From Bidens hawaiensis (lineage: Eukaryota > Streptophyta > Magnoliopsida > Asterales > Asteraceae): 64,000 nt of DNA. Positions 22,231 through 33,360 of the stretch are shown one piece after another (within the stretch, counting starts at the first letter, position 1; every line of letters begins with the position of its first letter). The notes beneath the pieces were generated by a model that was given only the letters and a program-made list of their open reading frames with translations, ran no database searches and was not told where the DNA came from. The stretch lies in the NCBI GenBank assembly GCA_021521415.1, contig JAIQDT010000295.1:1550001-1614000 (forward strand), given 5' to 3'. Both the position numbers and the translations under genes were made by a program.

Positions 22231-23279
22231 TGAAGAGGTATGTACCCGCCTTAACACCGAGCGAGGCGGGTCAACCCACAAGATATGGACAAGAGGCTTG
22301 AAATCAAGACATTACGAAGGCACAAAGCCAAAACCTACGCGCATGGCGCATATCACATATGCTCACGCATATCACATATGCTCATGCATCACATGCTCAG
22401 GCATCATATGCTCAGGCACCACAGATGCTCAGGCATCACATATGCTCATGCATCACATGCTCAGGCATCATATGCTCAGGCACCACAGATGCTCAGGCAT
22501 CACATATGCTCACGCATCACATATGCTCACGCATATCACATATGCGCGTGGCGCATCCGCGCGTGGCGCATATCACATGCTTGTGCATATCACATCTGCG
22601 CATGAAACATCTGCGCGTGAGAATAAAGAGAAGACCTCGCGCATCCTCAGGATAGGCGCGTATCACACATGCACATAATCAACCTCTTCCCTATCCAAAT
22701 CAGGATTAGGGCAACCTTGATTGTGCACGTCAGACAACCTTCCAGAAGGTATCTTTTTAAGGAATAAGAATATGCTGATGTTGACAGCTGCCAATGAAAG
22801 GTGGACAACTCAGCAAAACCCATGTGCTACCACGTGATCATAACCAATGAAAAAGCACCAGGTGTCCCAAAGGACACGTGGCGCAAAGTAATTGGAAGAG
22901 GCCAACAAAGCCCTAATTGGGTCTGAGCCCAATCATGGGAAACCCTAGCACTATAAATACCACATCAACTCCATAAGGAGAGGATCATCATAACATACAG
23001 TCACATCCAATTACATACATTTACAGAGTATTCAGCTATTAAGCAATACACTCCAAATTCCTTACTCTTATATTATTATCTTCTCCTACAAACACTTATT
23101 CTCACACCGGAGGGTTACCCCAAAGAGGACCCCTCTGTCCCTTTCTGAGGGGTAAGTTTACGGTGCTGTTCATTTTGTAGGTGGAAGAACCCAGATCCAA
23201 GAGAAACCATCGGTGAAATAGCATAATCACACCCGAGGAAAGTAGATCGTCTACCAGTGAGTCGATCCACGTTTCTTCA
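22231..23279 (+). repeat. 3' LTR of the Tat element (1049 bp)
   Basis: It aligns end to end with 10581-11610. Differences I see are seven single-base changes plus a 2-base and a 17-base length change, both in or beside the minisatellite. TATAAATA is at 22952-22959. The duplication TCTAA follows at 23280-23284. Confidence 0.95.
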
Positions 23280-23595
23280 TCTAACTTTTACATTTTGAAT
23301 CTAACAAACTTGTGATGAAAACTAAAGAACAAAATATTTGTATTATAGTTTTAAAATAACAAAATATTTATTAAATGCATAGGAGAACCAAATATTTTAA
23401 GTTATTACACAAATAGTCCTCAAATTACTAAAAGACTAAAATACCCTCATGTGCGAGGTGATTTAACTGAAAAACTTAACATTTGTTAGTGTAAAGGACT
23501 AAAACCAAGACAAATATCCAAATAAAGGATAAAAAGTGAAACATATTCTAAATATTCAAAAGAACAAAATTTATAATTTTCTCTAATTTTTTTTA

Positions 23596-24692
23596 TGTAT
23601 TTAAAGTTATTATACTTTTTTTCTTCATAACTATATCAATTAAACACATAAAAAAGGTGCAACATATAATTGAATTTCATAACTAAACTCATTCTGTGCA
23701 AATTAGGCGCCCAAATTTTCACCTGTACGCGCTCTTCTCTATTTTATCCACTAAACCCTATTCAAACTCAAACTCCCAATTCACACAAAGAGAAGTTAGC
23801 GCCCAATTTATTCTCCGATCCAAACCCTTAACGGCGCACTTAATTCGTCAATTTGAAGCTTCTTACTCCATTCGACAAGCCCTAACTTGGTTTATCTTCT
23901 GTTTTACTTCAAATTACATGGAATGGTAATGTTTTGGAACCATTGAAGCTTTGTATATGTTATAATGTGGTCCCTAGCTTGTCGATTATTCAATTATTAA
24001 ATACATGTGAATGCCCCAATTTTTACATGCTATTGACAAGTAAATAACATAGGTGGTACAGCAATATGTGAAACAACCATAATGAAGTTCTTTTGACAAA
24101 ATAATGTGTTAGGTAATAAATTTAGTTTCCAATTTTCAGTATATGGGATGCTTCAGATACGTGGAACACATTTAGATTTGTATTATTAAATGACAATTAG
24201 CTCATATTTTGTGCAGTTAAAGACAATGGACATAATAGGGCTAAAGGGTAATTAAGGAAATAATAGATTTGATGGAGTTTCGAGAAGATTTGACCATTTG
24301 GTCAAATGTTAAATGGTGATGCAGATGCTGATGCTTAATTTGAAGTGGGTATTGGACAGGCTTCACACACTCCTCTGTTTGAATATATTAATTTCTGTTT
24401 GAATATTCATTATTTACTTTTTGCATTCTAAATGGTGTATCTGTATTCAGTTCTACTTTCGTTGCTAATTTTCAAACAGGTAGCTGTTTTTATTGGAATC
24501 TATTTGTTAAATTGCGCATTTTAGAAAGGTAAAGAAAATAGGAAACATGTTATAATAATGTCTAAAACTTCACACCTCTGCTTGTCTCTTTGTTACACAC
24601 AAACACATCACATGTTTTCCGCATGTGCTTGTCTCTTTGCTACATAGTGCATCACTTTTCATATTGTGTTTTTTTAGAAATCAAGTCTGAAA
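23596..24692 (+). other. Upstream region / possible leader of the tnpA-like gene
   Basis: This AT-rich DNA follows the right arm of the inverted-repeat element. A pyrimidine-rich, leader-like block (23700-23930) ends in ATGGAATGGTAATG and could be a 5' exon with a donor site. The frame there (23696-23929) has no recognisable domain. No other gene is seen up to 24692. Confidence 0.35.
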
Positions 24693-25450
24693 ATGCCCAA
24701 CAAGAAAAACAAAAGGAAAACTAGAGGAGTTTCCAAATGTAAAAAGATTCTCTTGAATCCCGATAAATGTAAAGTGGACTTTGATGCAAATGGTAGAGCA
24801 ATTGGTGTGAATGTTGGGCCGTTTATGTCTTGGGTTGGTGTAGAATTTGGAAAAAGGATCCCCTATAATAAAACCGCGATTGAAGTAAACCCTAAAGAGT
24901 TCGACGATATTTGAGAATTCGCTAAGGTATTGTTCTATTTTTCTTCTTTTTCCTTTTAATTTGAAAAACTATATTTGTTAATTTTTTGTTTAATTAATTG
25001 GCAAAAGAGGTTGAATTCTATGCTGTCTAATTGTTACTTATTGTATGTAGGAAACATGGAAGATTCTGAACGACGTCGGAAAAAAAGTTACTATAACAAA
25101 GGGGAAGGCTTTAATGAGGAACTTTCACCACAAACTTAGAAAAACTTATGTTTATAAGGATGAATCTCCCGATAATGATAAAGATGAAGACAAAGAAGAA
25201 GATGAAGATAAAGATCCTTTTAAAGATTACGATTATCTTAACAAGAACCTTTGGAATCTTTTGTTAAAGCTGTTGATAATGAAGGCTGGAAGGTTATTTT
25301 ATACACTCCTATTTATATATGTTTAACTACAATGTATATTAAAATGTAATATGACTTGTATCTTTCTTTATGTTGTAGTTGGTAAATAAAATAAAGAAGG
25401 GTTCGCCGAGATGAAATTAACGAATTTGTAGAGCGTACTTTAAAGGTGTT
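24693..25450 (+). pseudogene. CACTA tnpA/TNP1-like gene, decayed
   Basis: Exon 1 (24693-24926) encodes a Lys-rich start and the CACTA accessory-protein signature TRGVSKCKK, then VDFDANGRAIGVN and a segment ending in FDDI. An in-frame TGA follows, where family members usually have Trp (DIW). A GT-AG intron (24927-25050) leads to exon 2 (25051-25292) with ETWKILNDVGKK, RNFHHKLRKTYVYKDE, an acidic run and YDYLNKNLW. A one-base loss then shifts the frame. A third exon probably begins near 25380. The protein would be the DNA-binding accessory factor that recognises subterminal repeats in CACTA transposition; it is not functional here. Confidence 0.75.
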
Positions 25451-25996
25451 TATATCATTACTTGGTGACCTTGAAGATGTGGAAGATAAATGAAGGTATG
25501 TTCTCTCTTTTATAAATATTATTATTTTTTTTCATTTTCTTCGTTTTTTAGGTTATTTACACGGATGGCTAATTAACTTTGACCCGTTTGTTCACTTTGA
25601 CTCGGCATCTATCCATTTGACCCAAACGCCTTTGCGCGCTAAAGGGTTTGTGACAACATAGATCACATACAATGTTAGGGGTTCCTAGGAGCCCAAAGGG
25701 CTTTGTATTAACTAATGCATTTATATTTCCTCGTTGATTTTGTTCTATAATGGTAGCTAATACTTTTTTTTTGTGTATTGGTCATTGACAAAGAGATTGT
25801 AGCTTGTGGTGGATAAAGGAGGTTGCACGAAGTCGAAATACGTTTTTAAAAGGCTGTTTATATAGGGTTGTTGTGAATGTCTGGATATTTTTGTATATTT
25901 TTTAGTGTTTTGGACTTGTAGCTCTTTAATATATTTATAAAATGACTCACTAGTATATTAATTTTATTTATGTTTATATGGTTTAAATTAATGTGA

Positions 25997-26269
25997 ATGG
26001 TTCATTCGGATAACTCTTCGGGTATTAATAGAGGAATGACTTTTGTTTCCTCAGAAGATGAAACAATTGAGCGGAACTCGGTGACTGAGGTGAAAGATTC
26101 GGAGCCAATTAGTGCTATCAACAGGGAGATAAGCAGAGGATCAAATTTAGAAGTGGAATTAAAAGCCACAAAGGATTTGGGAATGCGGATTGGGGTGAAC
26201 GTTACCGGTTATGACTGTGAGGTAGAGAAGACCATCAGGGATGGAGGTATTGACTTGGTTATACCATGA
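25997..26269 (+). pseudogene. LINE ORF1, C-terminal fragment
   Basis: This 90-codon frame has no Gag zinc knuckles and corresponds to the region just before ORF2 in plant L1 elements (ATKDLGMRIGVNVTGYD followed by a short acidic end). Its TGA overlaps the next ATG as ATGA, a compact ORF1-ORF2 junction. The N-terminal part is missing because the copy is 5'-truncated. Assignment rests on position as much as on sequence. Confidence 0.55.
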
Positions 26270-29200
26270 ATTGTCTTTCTTTGAATATTAGAGGTCTGGC
26301 CCGAAAGGGTTCTATCAAAAATCGAATTGGCTTAAAAGTTTGAAGAAGGAGGTTGGGTTCTCGTTTCTTGCGATTCAGGAAACTTTTTTTTGAAGGATAT
26401 GGAAGGATTTAAAGGAGAAAGTATATGGGGAAATAACAATTTTGGTTTGGATTGGGTCCAAGCGGATGGTAGGTCTGGAGGTCTCTTGTGCTTGTGGGAC
26501 CCTGGTTTGTTTCAAGTGGAAAGGACAATCAAAGACTCAAACTTTCTGTGTATCCAAGGCAGAATTAAAGGTTCTGATCGGTTGTACAACCTGGTCAATG
26601 TTTATGCTCCCCAAAGTAATAATGATAAGAGACTTTTATGGAGCAAACTTGGTAATATTAAAGAGGTTAATCAAGGGGTGTGGATGTTTATGGGGGATTT
26701 CAATGCGGTCAGAGATCACACAGAAAGAAGAAACACTCGGGTTGATGTCGTGGATACCAAAGACTTTAATGATTTTATTTCCGATTCGGGGTTAAATGAA
26801 TATGTTATGAAAGGGTTAATATTCACTTTTAAAAGGGGTAATAAGTTGAGTAAGATTGATAGATTCCTTGCTTGTCAAGGGTTTGTTTCGTCTTAGCCTG
26901 AAGCGGAGGTCTGGACTCATGTGGGGTTTTTTCGAATCACAATCCGATCTCCTTTGTCTGCCGCAAAGGTAGTTTTGGTCCGAAGCCCTTTAGGTTGTTC
27001 AACTCTTGGTTAGATAGATCGGATTTTGAAGGTGTTGTCAAGAAGGTTATTGATAATTTCAAAGGAGTAGGTAACCCGGACGAAGTGTTATTAAAGAAAT
27101 TAAAGGCCATCAGCGATGAGATTTCTGTTTGTTGGAAGATTAAAAAGGGTGAAGAGGAAGCCGAATTCATTGAGATTAAGGAGATAGCAGAATCGGAAAG
27201 TTTTCTTGACTTTAGAGAGCTATCAGAGGAAGAGTTTTGGATTTTATATGAAGGTAAAAGAAGACTTTTGGAATCGAGGATTTTCGGAAAAAAGATTTAA
27301 GGGAAAGATCTAGACTAAAGTGGGCGGTGGAAGGAGACGAGAATTCTTCATTTTTTCATGCTTGTATTAACAATAGAAAGGTGACTAATTTTATCTCGGG
27401 GGTTGAAGTCAATGGTAAATGGCTTAATAAGCTGAAAAAGGTTAAAAAAGAAGTTTTTCTCTTTTTCAAAAGTCGTTTCCAGGAATCCCTTCCCTCAAGG
27501 CCGAGTTTAGAGAATATGGCTTTCAAGAAAATTTCCGAAGACGACATGAAGAGTTTAGAGATTCCGTTTTATAAGGATGAGGTGTCGAGAGCGGTGTTGG
27601 GGTGCAGGCCTGATAAAGCTCCCGGCCTGGATGGTTTTAATTTCAATTTTTTTAGAAAGTATTGGAGTTGGTTCGAAGAAGATTTCTATGCTATTTTGGA
27701 GGCTTTTTACAGGAGTGAAAGGATTAGTAAGGGATGCGGGTCTTCATTTATTACTCTGATTCCTAAGGTGGCGAATCTGGCAGGTCTTGGACTATAGACT
27801 GATAAACTTGATCGGTGCTATTACTAAGATTATTTCCAAAGTTTTAGCTAACCGATTCAAGGAAGTGGTCCGATCGGTTATTACTGAGTCGCAATCTGCC
27901 TTCATTAAGAGTAGATTAATCCTTGATGGTCCTCTTATAGTTAACACGAATTGATTTCTTGGGCCAATTTTAACAATTAGAAGATTTTTTTCTTTAAAAT
28001 CGATTTCAAAAAGGCCTATGATAACGTTAATTGGGACTTCGTGGATTCGGTGTTAGCTCAAATGGGGTTCTCCGATAAATGGAGAGGATGGGTCAGAGGT
28101 GTTCTTTCGGCAACTTCGTCGGCTGTTTTGGTTAACGGGTCTCCTACTTGGGAATTTAAATGCTCCAAAGGAATGAGACAAGGGGATCCGTTATCCCCTT
28201 CTTATTCTTACTTGTTATGGAAGCCTTATCGGGTCTTATAACTAAAGCTACTGTGGATGCGTGTTTTAAAGGAGTGAAAATTTCGAGAGATGGCCAGTTT
28301 GTGTCTCATCTCTTGTTTGCGGACGATTCGTTAATTATTGGGGAATGGAATGTTGAGAACGCTAGATGTATTGTTCGTCTCCTTAGGTGTTTCCATTTAT
28401 GTTCGGGTTTGAAGATAAATTTGAAAAAATCAAGGTTGTTCGGTGTTGGTGTGGATAGCAATGAGATATCAAGAATGGCTAGTTTAATGGGGTGCGCGGC
28501 AGGCTTGATTCCCTTCATATATTTGGGTCTCAAGGTTGGCGCGAACATGAATAGAATCAATAATTGGGCTCCGATTTTCTAGGTGTTCGATAAGAGACTT
28601 TCTAAGTGAAAAGCGTCATCCCTATCGATTGGTGGTAGGGTGGTTCTTATAAAGTCGATCTTGGAAAGCCTCCCTATCTACTACATGTCCATATTCAAAG
28701 CTCCAACCGACGTCATTAATACTTTAGAAGGGAATATTAGAAGGTTTTTATGGGGAGGATCAGAAGAAAAGAGAAAAATCCATTGGGTTGCTTGGGATAT
28801 TGTAGCCTTACCGATTGAGAAAGGAGGTTTAGGGATAACGGGGTTGAAAATCATGAACCAAGCCCTTTTTTTGAAATGGGCTTGGAGGTGGAAAATAGAG
28901 CATAACAGTTTATGGAAAAAGGTCATCGAAGGTATTCATGGTTCTAGTAACGATTGGGGGTTAGTGCCGATTAATAAGAAAGTAACGGGGACCTGGAAAA
29001 ATATTGCTTCAGCCATCAAAGATATAAGGATCAATGGTGAGAGTTTAGATAAATGTTTTGTTGGTAAGATTGGAGATGGTAAAAGTATAAAGTTTTGGCT
29101 TGATACGTGGAACGAGTGTGGCCTGTTAAAATTGCTTTTCCCGCTTCTTTTTTACCTTGAGAAAAAGAAACATTGTATGGTTTTTAAAAGGGTTAGAAAG

Positions 29201-29913
29201 GTGGGGAATTGGATTGAATGGAGATGGAATTGGAGAAGGGAGCCGAGAAGTGTCGAAGAGGTGTCGGAATGGGAGAAGATGTTTGGGCTGTTTAGTCCGA
29301 CTCTCGGATCCAATGGTCCGGATAAGTGGATTTGGAGAGGTGTTAAAGGTGACGAGTTCTCTGTGGCGGATGCTAGAAGAATTATCGGTAAAGATATTGA
29401 GCCGAACTCGGGGAGTATCATAGGTTGGGTCAAATGGATTCCGAAGAAGTGCCTTGTGTTTTTGTCGCGTGCGGTGTTGAATAGGATCCCTACAAGAACC
29501 GAATTGTTGAAGAGAGGTATACAAGTTAGTTCTTGCTCTTGCAGTCTTTGCGGGTTAGCTCTCGAAACTGCAGATCATCTTTTTTCTAGCTGTGAAGTGG
29601 CGGGTCAAGTTTAGAGTTGGTTCGAATCATGGACCTCGGTTTCTTCGGGGGCTTGCAACAGTGTGTTCGATCTCTCTAGATTGCATTTGACGGCAGGTTT
29701 TTCCAAGGTAAAGAGGAGGCTGTTCAAGGTTTGGTGATAACGATTTGTTGGAGGCTGTGGAAAGCTAGAAACGATCTTGTGTTCTCTAATATTCCGGTAA
29801 GGATTGTAGATATTGTTAGTGACATTAAGGCTTTGGGGTTCTTTTGGTATAGAAATAGGCCTTGGTTAAAACCAGTCTTGTGGTCAGATTGGTGTTCGTT
29901 CAATTTGGTGTAA
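26266..29913 (+). pseudogene. LINE ORF2 (endonuclease and reverse transcriptase), decayed
   Basis: It starts as MNCLSLNIRGLARKG, the usual opening of plant LINE endonucleases, then shifts frame. Endonuclease motifs are at 26390-26896 (NVYAPQSNND, MGDFNAVRDHTERR). The linker and RT follow in pieces at 26900-28600: WAVEGDENSSFFH, DKAPGLDGFNFNFFRKYW, ITKIISKVLANRF and the catalytic SHLLFADDSL near 28310. At 28640-29614 are RRFLWGG and the zinc-binding CSCSLCGLALETADHLFSSC. The tail at 29731-29913 has RLWKARNDLVF. At least five frameshifts or stops break it, so no enzyme is made. Confidence 0.9.
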
Positions 29914-30039
29914 TGTCTCTTTGGTCTTTGTAGCCTCCGGGCGTTGTTCGCTGTTGTTAATATAGTGAAGTTTCAAAAAAAAGGTAAAATTGTAAATTAA
30001 TTAATACATGAATTAAATATGAGAATGTGTTGAAATTGG

Positions 30040-30260
30040 TTCAAATAATGCGGTGTATGTTAGATAAGGTGTATGTTAAATAAGGCCGTTTTGTTTTGTT
30101 CAAAAAAGGCGGTCATTGTTTAATATATAAGGCGGTCTTTTGTTTGCTCAAAGAAGAGGGTTCATATGTTCATATAAGGCGGTGCATATAAAATATAACG
30201 ATACCTTTTATGACGGTAAGTAAACTGCCATATTTGATTCAAAAACGCAATATATGCTCA
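30040..30260. repeat. Right subterminal GGCGGT repeats of the inner CACTA
   Basis: Five or more ATAAGGCGGT-like units lie here, matching the GGCGGT/ACCGCC units at 3520-3780 near the other end. In CACTA elements such subterminal repeats are bound by the tnpA-type protein. Confidence 0.65.
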
Positions 30261-30277
30261 TTATTTTTGTACTAGTA

Positions 30278-30943
30278 GACCCATCGTGTTCTTTAACACA
30301 CCCACCACACCATCTTCTTCAACACCACTCACGCCACCGTTAAACCACCGTGATTTAAAATTCACTACCGTCAAGCTCTGTCATCGCCAAGCTCAAGCTC
30401 TTTCATCGGCAATCTCTTCCACCATGTTTTCAAGCTCCATCCACCGTCATGATACGTCACCATCAAGCTTAAGCTCCGCCACCGGCAAGCTCCTCCACCG
30501 TATTTGCAAGCTCCGACCACATCAACCACACCCCGTATTCTTCACACCACTGTCAATCTCCGGCATTGTTTCTATATCTTGTAAATATAGGAGAGATTAT
30601 GCAGTGTTTTGTTGTAGAAATTATTTAATGTTAGACCAATTTTAATGAGATATTAATCTTGTGTTGTTGATTTTAGAGTTTGTTTTGATTAATTTACTTT
30701 TAAGGTCATTTTGATGTGCACAAGATCTGGATACTCTTCTCCTATATTTTTTCCGGCAAAGTCTCCGACGATGGCTTTTAGGGGCAACTATAGCACTTTT
30801 AGGGACGACGGAAGGGTTATTAGTGACGAGTTAATAGGGGCGCCCATTTTGGTGCGACCTGTCGCCCTTAAAAATATTAGGGACGACATTTCAGGGTTTT
30901 AGGGGCGACAGGCGTCGCCCTAAAAACACATTTTCTTGTAGTG
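30278..30943. other. Right arm of the outer CACTA element
   Basis: A C-rich stretch with CACCGTC and CAAGCTC repeats is followed by a subterminal block with several GGGCGAC/GGGACGAC motifs. It ends in TTTTCTTGTAGTG. No protein function is recognised in its short frames. Confidence 0.5.
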
Positions 30944-31500
30944 ACACACATTCAAACATGATGAACACCAATTCAATAATGATGCTGACGATGATTACGA
31001 TACCAGCTTCTGTTAATATTGGGTTCAAGTCTCCCAAATAACAAAAGTTCACTACTAAACTACATTTATAAGTTGGTAGATACTATTCTACTAATTATCC
31101 TAGGTCCCAAGTTTCTACCTTGGGACTTACACCCACTTAAAATTTATAAAGGGCCTTGCAATAGACACTGCCCTAAAATTAGGGTGCAACCTTTAATACA
31201 CTGAGTATAGTCCTATGTGCCACATATTGAGAGTTTTGTCTTTTCTTGCTTGTACCTTATACGTTGTGTGTTGGGCTATACGCGATGAGTTGGTATTGAC
31301 TGTAAATGGATTTGACACTCGCAGGTTGTCGGTGTATAGAGTCATATTTGATTTTTAAGTACCTAGTTTCTTTTCCATATCACACACACTACATACTACA
31401 CACAAACGAAATAAACTAGAGAGAGTAGGAGCAAAAAAAACACCTCATTTTCACGTACAACTTTCACTATAGAAAAAAAAATTTGTGGTGGGACTATGTG
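30944..31500. other. Spacer between the two nests, no gene recognised
   Basis: The sequence is AT-rich, with a short frame at 31019-31204 that resembles nothing I know. At 31380-31440 are CACACACACTACAT and AGAGAGAGTAGG tracts that could be leader sequence of the MULE gene that follows. Confidence 0.3.
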
Positions 31501-31868
31501 TTTCTAGGTTTGAAAGAGAGTAGAAAATTCCAGACTTGAATGAGGAGTCGGAGTTTGCAGATCACAACGAGTAGTCGGCCTTGCCAAATTTCATGGAGGT
31601 ATCATTGTATCTTTATTTTATTTAAAAGTCATTAGTTAGTTTTTAAATAAGATATGTCACCATTGCGTTTGTTATGAGTATTTCGTATAAGGTAGCCACC
31701 CTTCTTGGGTAGAGGGAAACCGCACATTGAATGCATACGAGAGTCAACCGCCATATGATCATAGACAGAACAGCCTTACTGGTTAGCCCTAATACCGGTT
31801 ACTAGAAACTCTATATATTACAGTCTTCAACCTTCATACCAGTTTCCCCTAGAAGAGGCGTATTATAG
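31500..31868 (+). pseudogene. 5' part of a MULE gene, interrupted by the hAT element
   Basis: An acidic exon-like stretch ends in ATGGAGGTATC at about 31595. Close to the hAT insertion a frame reads YYSLQPSYQFPLEE. It continues in frame on the far side of the insertion (after 54549) with similar Tyr/Pro/Glu-rich words (STQPPYHLPVEES). That continuity across the 8-bp target duplication is the evidence that the two sides were one exon. Stops further upstream show that the gene was already decayed or that my exon limits are wrong. Confidence 0.45.
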
Positions 31869-31894
31869 TAGGGATGAGCTTTTTTTCCTAAATA

Positions 31895-32055
31895 CCCGTA
31901 CGCGTACCGGTTCAGTACCCGTACCTATACATGTGCGTGTCTATTGGGTACGGGTATGTGTACACGAATTTACTGATTATAGGTACGGGTACTTTCGGGT
32001 ACAGGTACGAGTACAAGTACGGGTGTTAAGGGTACTAGTACCCGTTTAGAATATG
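31895..32055. repeat. GGGTACGGGTAC repeat block, left half of hAT
   Basis: Repeated GGGTACGGGTA and TACCCGTAC units surround the phrase TTTACTGATT and TACTTTCGGGTA. The same phrase and units recur in direct orientation at 54410-54525 in the right half of the hAT element. Confidence 0.85.
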
Positions 32056-32359
32056 TAGGGGCTTTTATTAGGTTTACAAAACTTATGACTTAGTTTTCAA
32101 GCGAGATTTTCAAAACATAATATATATTAGTTGAATAAGTTCATTCTCAATTTATATGTATATATTCATATATTGTGTATTCATATATTTTAATTTCATG
32201 TGTGTTTAAATGTGTATATAATTAAATAACATGTATTAACTTTCTCTCTTGTTTTTCTATAGAAATTGAGGAACAATAAACTAAGGAAAGGAAATGGATT
32301 TTTATATTATGGCTGATTTGTTTCATTTTTAATTTTGGTATTATTTTTTCACTACGTGA

Positions 32360-33190
32360 ATATCGCCTTTTAGCCACACATGTGGTCAGGGCGATTTGCC
32401 ACACTTCAGCTTAAATGTGTGGCTAAAAGGTCTTTGACCATGTTTGAAAACCTTCCAGAATGTTTTGGCCACACATGTTATTCTTCATGTGACCATTCTA
32501 TACCTACTCAGGTACTTTTCGCCACACATTGAAAAAAACAGTGACAAAAACTAGCCACATTATAAAAACGTGTGGCGAAATGTGACCTACATTCATAGTT
32601 TGTTTGATCTTTGATACATGTGACCAAAAACACATGCATTAGCCACAAACTGTGACATTTAACTAGCCACATGTTTTAATAGTGTGGCCAAATGTGACGA
32701 ACGACTACTTTATTGATAAGAGATGTGTCTAAAAGGTAAAATATATAGTCACTTATATTACGTTGTGTGACCTAATGTCACATTTGTTAGCCACATTTTT
32801 AATAACGTGGCGAAATATGACGAACAACCATTGTATTTATTAGTAATGTGGCTAAAACACTTAAAATATATCGCCACTTATACGAGGTTGTGTGACCAAA
32901 GAGTAGTTTACTTTTATTTTTCCTAAGTTTTTTATTGTCACGGATACACTTATTATGTGTGGCTATAAGTGATAAATGGTCACACTTAAATATTTTTAAG
33001 TGTGTCCAAATGTAATTAATGACCACTTATACGAGGTTGTGTGACTAAAGAGTATCTTAGTTTTATTTTTTCTAAGTTTTTTATTGTCACGGATACACTT
33101 ATTATGTGTGGCTATAAGTGATAAATGGTCACACTAAAATATTTTTAAGTGTGTCCAAACGTAATTAATGGCTACACGTTGATTTGACGA
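32360..33190. repeat. Left subterminal GCCACA array of the large CACTA
   Basis: Many copies of GCCACA, GTGTGGC and GTGACC in both orientations are present. From about 32874 a 149-bp unit is tandemly duplicated (second copy from 33023), with ATTGTCACGGATACACTTAT in each. These are presumed binding sites for the transposition complex. Confidence 0.85.
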
Positions 33191-33360
33191 GTGGCTATGT
33201 CATCATTGTCTTTTCAGTTTCTTGTGCCGCCAATTTCAAATTGTCAGGGAGATGTACCGCCGGGGTCCGATGGTGTTTAAATACCAGTCACAATCACAAT
33301 CACAATCTAGCAAATCACAATCACAATCCACAATCACCTTCTTCCGATTAATTTCCGAAA

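Larger units (their letters stand above)
10581..23279 (+). mobile_element. Complete Tat/Retand-like Ty3/gypsy LTR retrotransposon
   Basis: The two LTRs begin TGAAGAGGTA and end TTCTTCA. They are flanked by the perfect 5-bp duplication TCTAA at 10576-10580 and 23280-23284. The internal part has a primer-binding site, an intact gag-pol frame, a 5-kb segment with a spliced gene on the opposite strand, and a polypurine tract against the 3' LTR. A second, archaeal-type RNase H after the reverse transcriptase and an antisense gene are both traits of the Tat clade (Retand and relatives). Over about 1030 aligned LTR bases I count 7 substitutions and two indels, so the insertion is recent compared with its hosts. 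Confidence 0.95.
7551..23595. mobile_element. Inverted-repeat DNA element (MULE-like?) split by the Tat retrotransposon
   Basis: About 240 bp at 7551-7790 match the reverse complement of about 23378-23595. Shared phrases are CACTTTTTATCCTTTATTTGG, AGTCCTTTACACTAAC, GAGGACTATTTGTGT and TTTTGAATATT (each read on the left arm). Removing the Tat insertion (10581-23279) leaves an element of about 3.4 kb. The long arms suggest a Mutator-like element, but I could not identify a 9-bp duplication and no transposase is visible inside, so the superfamily is uncertain. Confidence 0.6.
25993..29992 (+). mobile_element. 5'-truncated LINE (L1-type non-LTR retrotransposon), decayed
   Basis: The element keeps the tail of ORF1, an AP-type endonuclease, a reverse transcriptase with FADD, and a C-terminal zinc-binding (zf-RVT) domain. 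It ends shortly after an A-run (29975-29982). TAAATTAAT occurs just before (25984-25992) and just after (29993-30001). It may be the target duplication, although ten bases lie between the A-run and the second copy. It lies in the right part of the inner CACTA, after the tnpA-like gene. Confidence 0.8.
3497..30277 (+). mobile_element. Inner CACTA element with TNP2 and tnpA-like remnants
   Basis: The left end reads (A)ACTAGTACAGAAATCAT and the right end, reverse complemented, (T)ACTAGTACAAAAATAAT. Both look like CACTAGTACA termini with a mutated first base. Subterminal arrays of GGCGGT/ACCGCC occur just inside each end (3520-3780 and 30050-30250). Between them lie CACTA-type genes on the + strand: a TNP2 remnant at 5451-7441 and a tnpA-like remnant at 24693-25450. 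A 3-bp duplication is not clear (ACA left, GAC right), so the exact ends are tentative. The body is interrupted by a foldback MULE, an inverted-repeat element with the Tat retrotransposon, and a LINE. Confidence 0.6.
3243..30943. mobile_element. Outer CACTA element (short non-autonomous arms), hosting a nested inner CACTA
   Basis: The left end is CACTACAAGAAAAT at 3243 and the right end is its exact reverse complement, closing at 30943. Both ends continue into GGCGACGCC-containing subterminal sequence. The three bases before (3240-3242) and after (30944-30946) are both ACA, the 3-bp duplication expected for CACTA transposons. The flanks are ACAC-rich, so a chance match is possible. If the inner CACTA (3497-30277) is removed, only about 254 bp on the left and 666 bp on the right remain, which looks like a small non-coding derivative with no transposase of its own. 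Confidence 0.65.

Noticed and set aside
23696..23929. 77-codon plus-strand ORF as a separate gene
   Set aside because: Leader-like pyrimidine-rich sequence without a domain; better read as untranslated sequence upstream of the tnpA-like gene.
30286..30645. 119-codon Ser/Thr/Pro-rich ORF
   Set aside because: Low-complexity sequence in the right arm of the outer CACTA; no domain and no support beyond being open.
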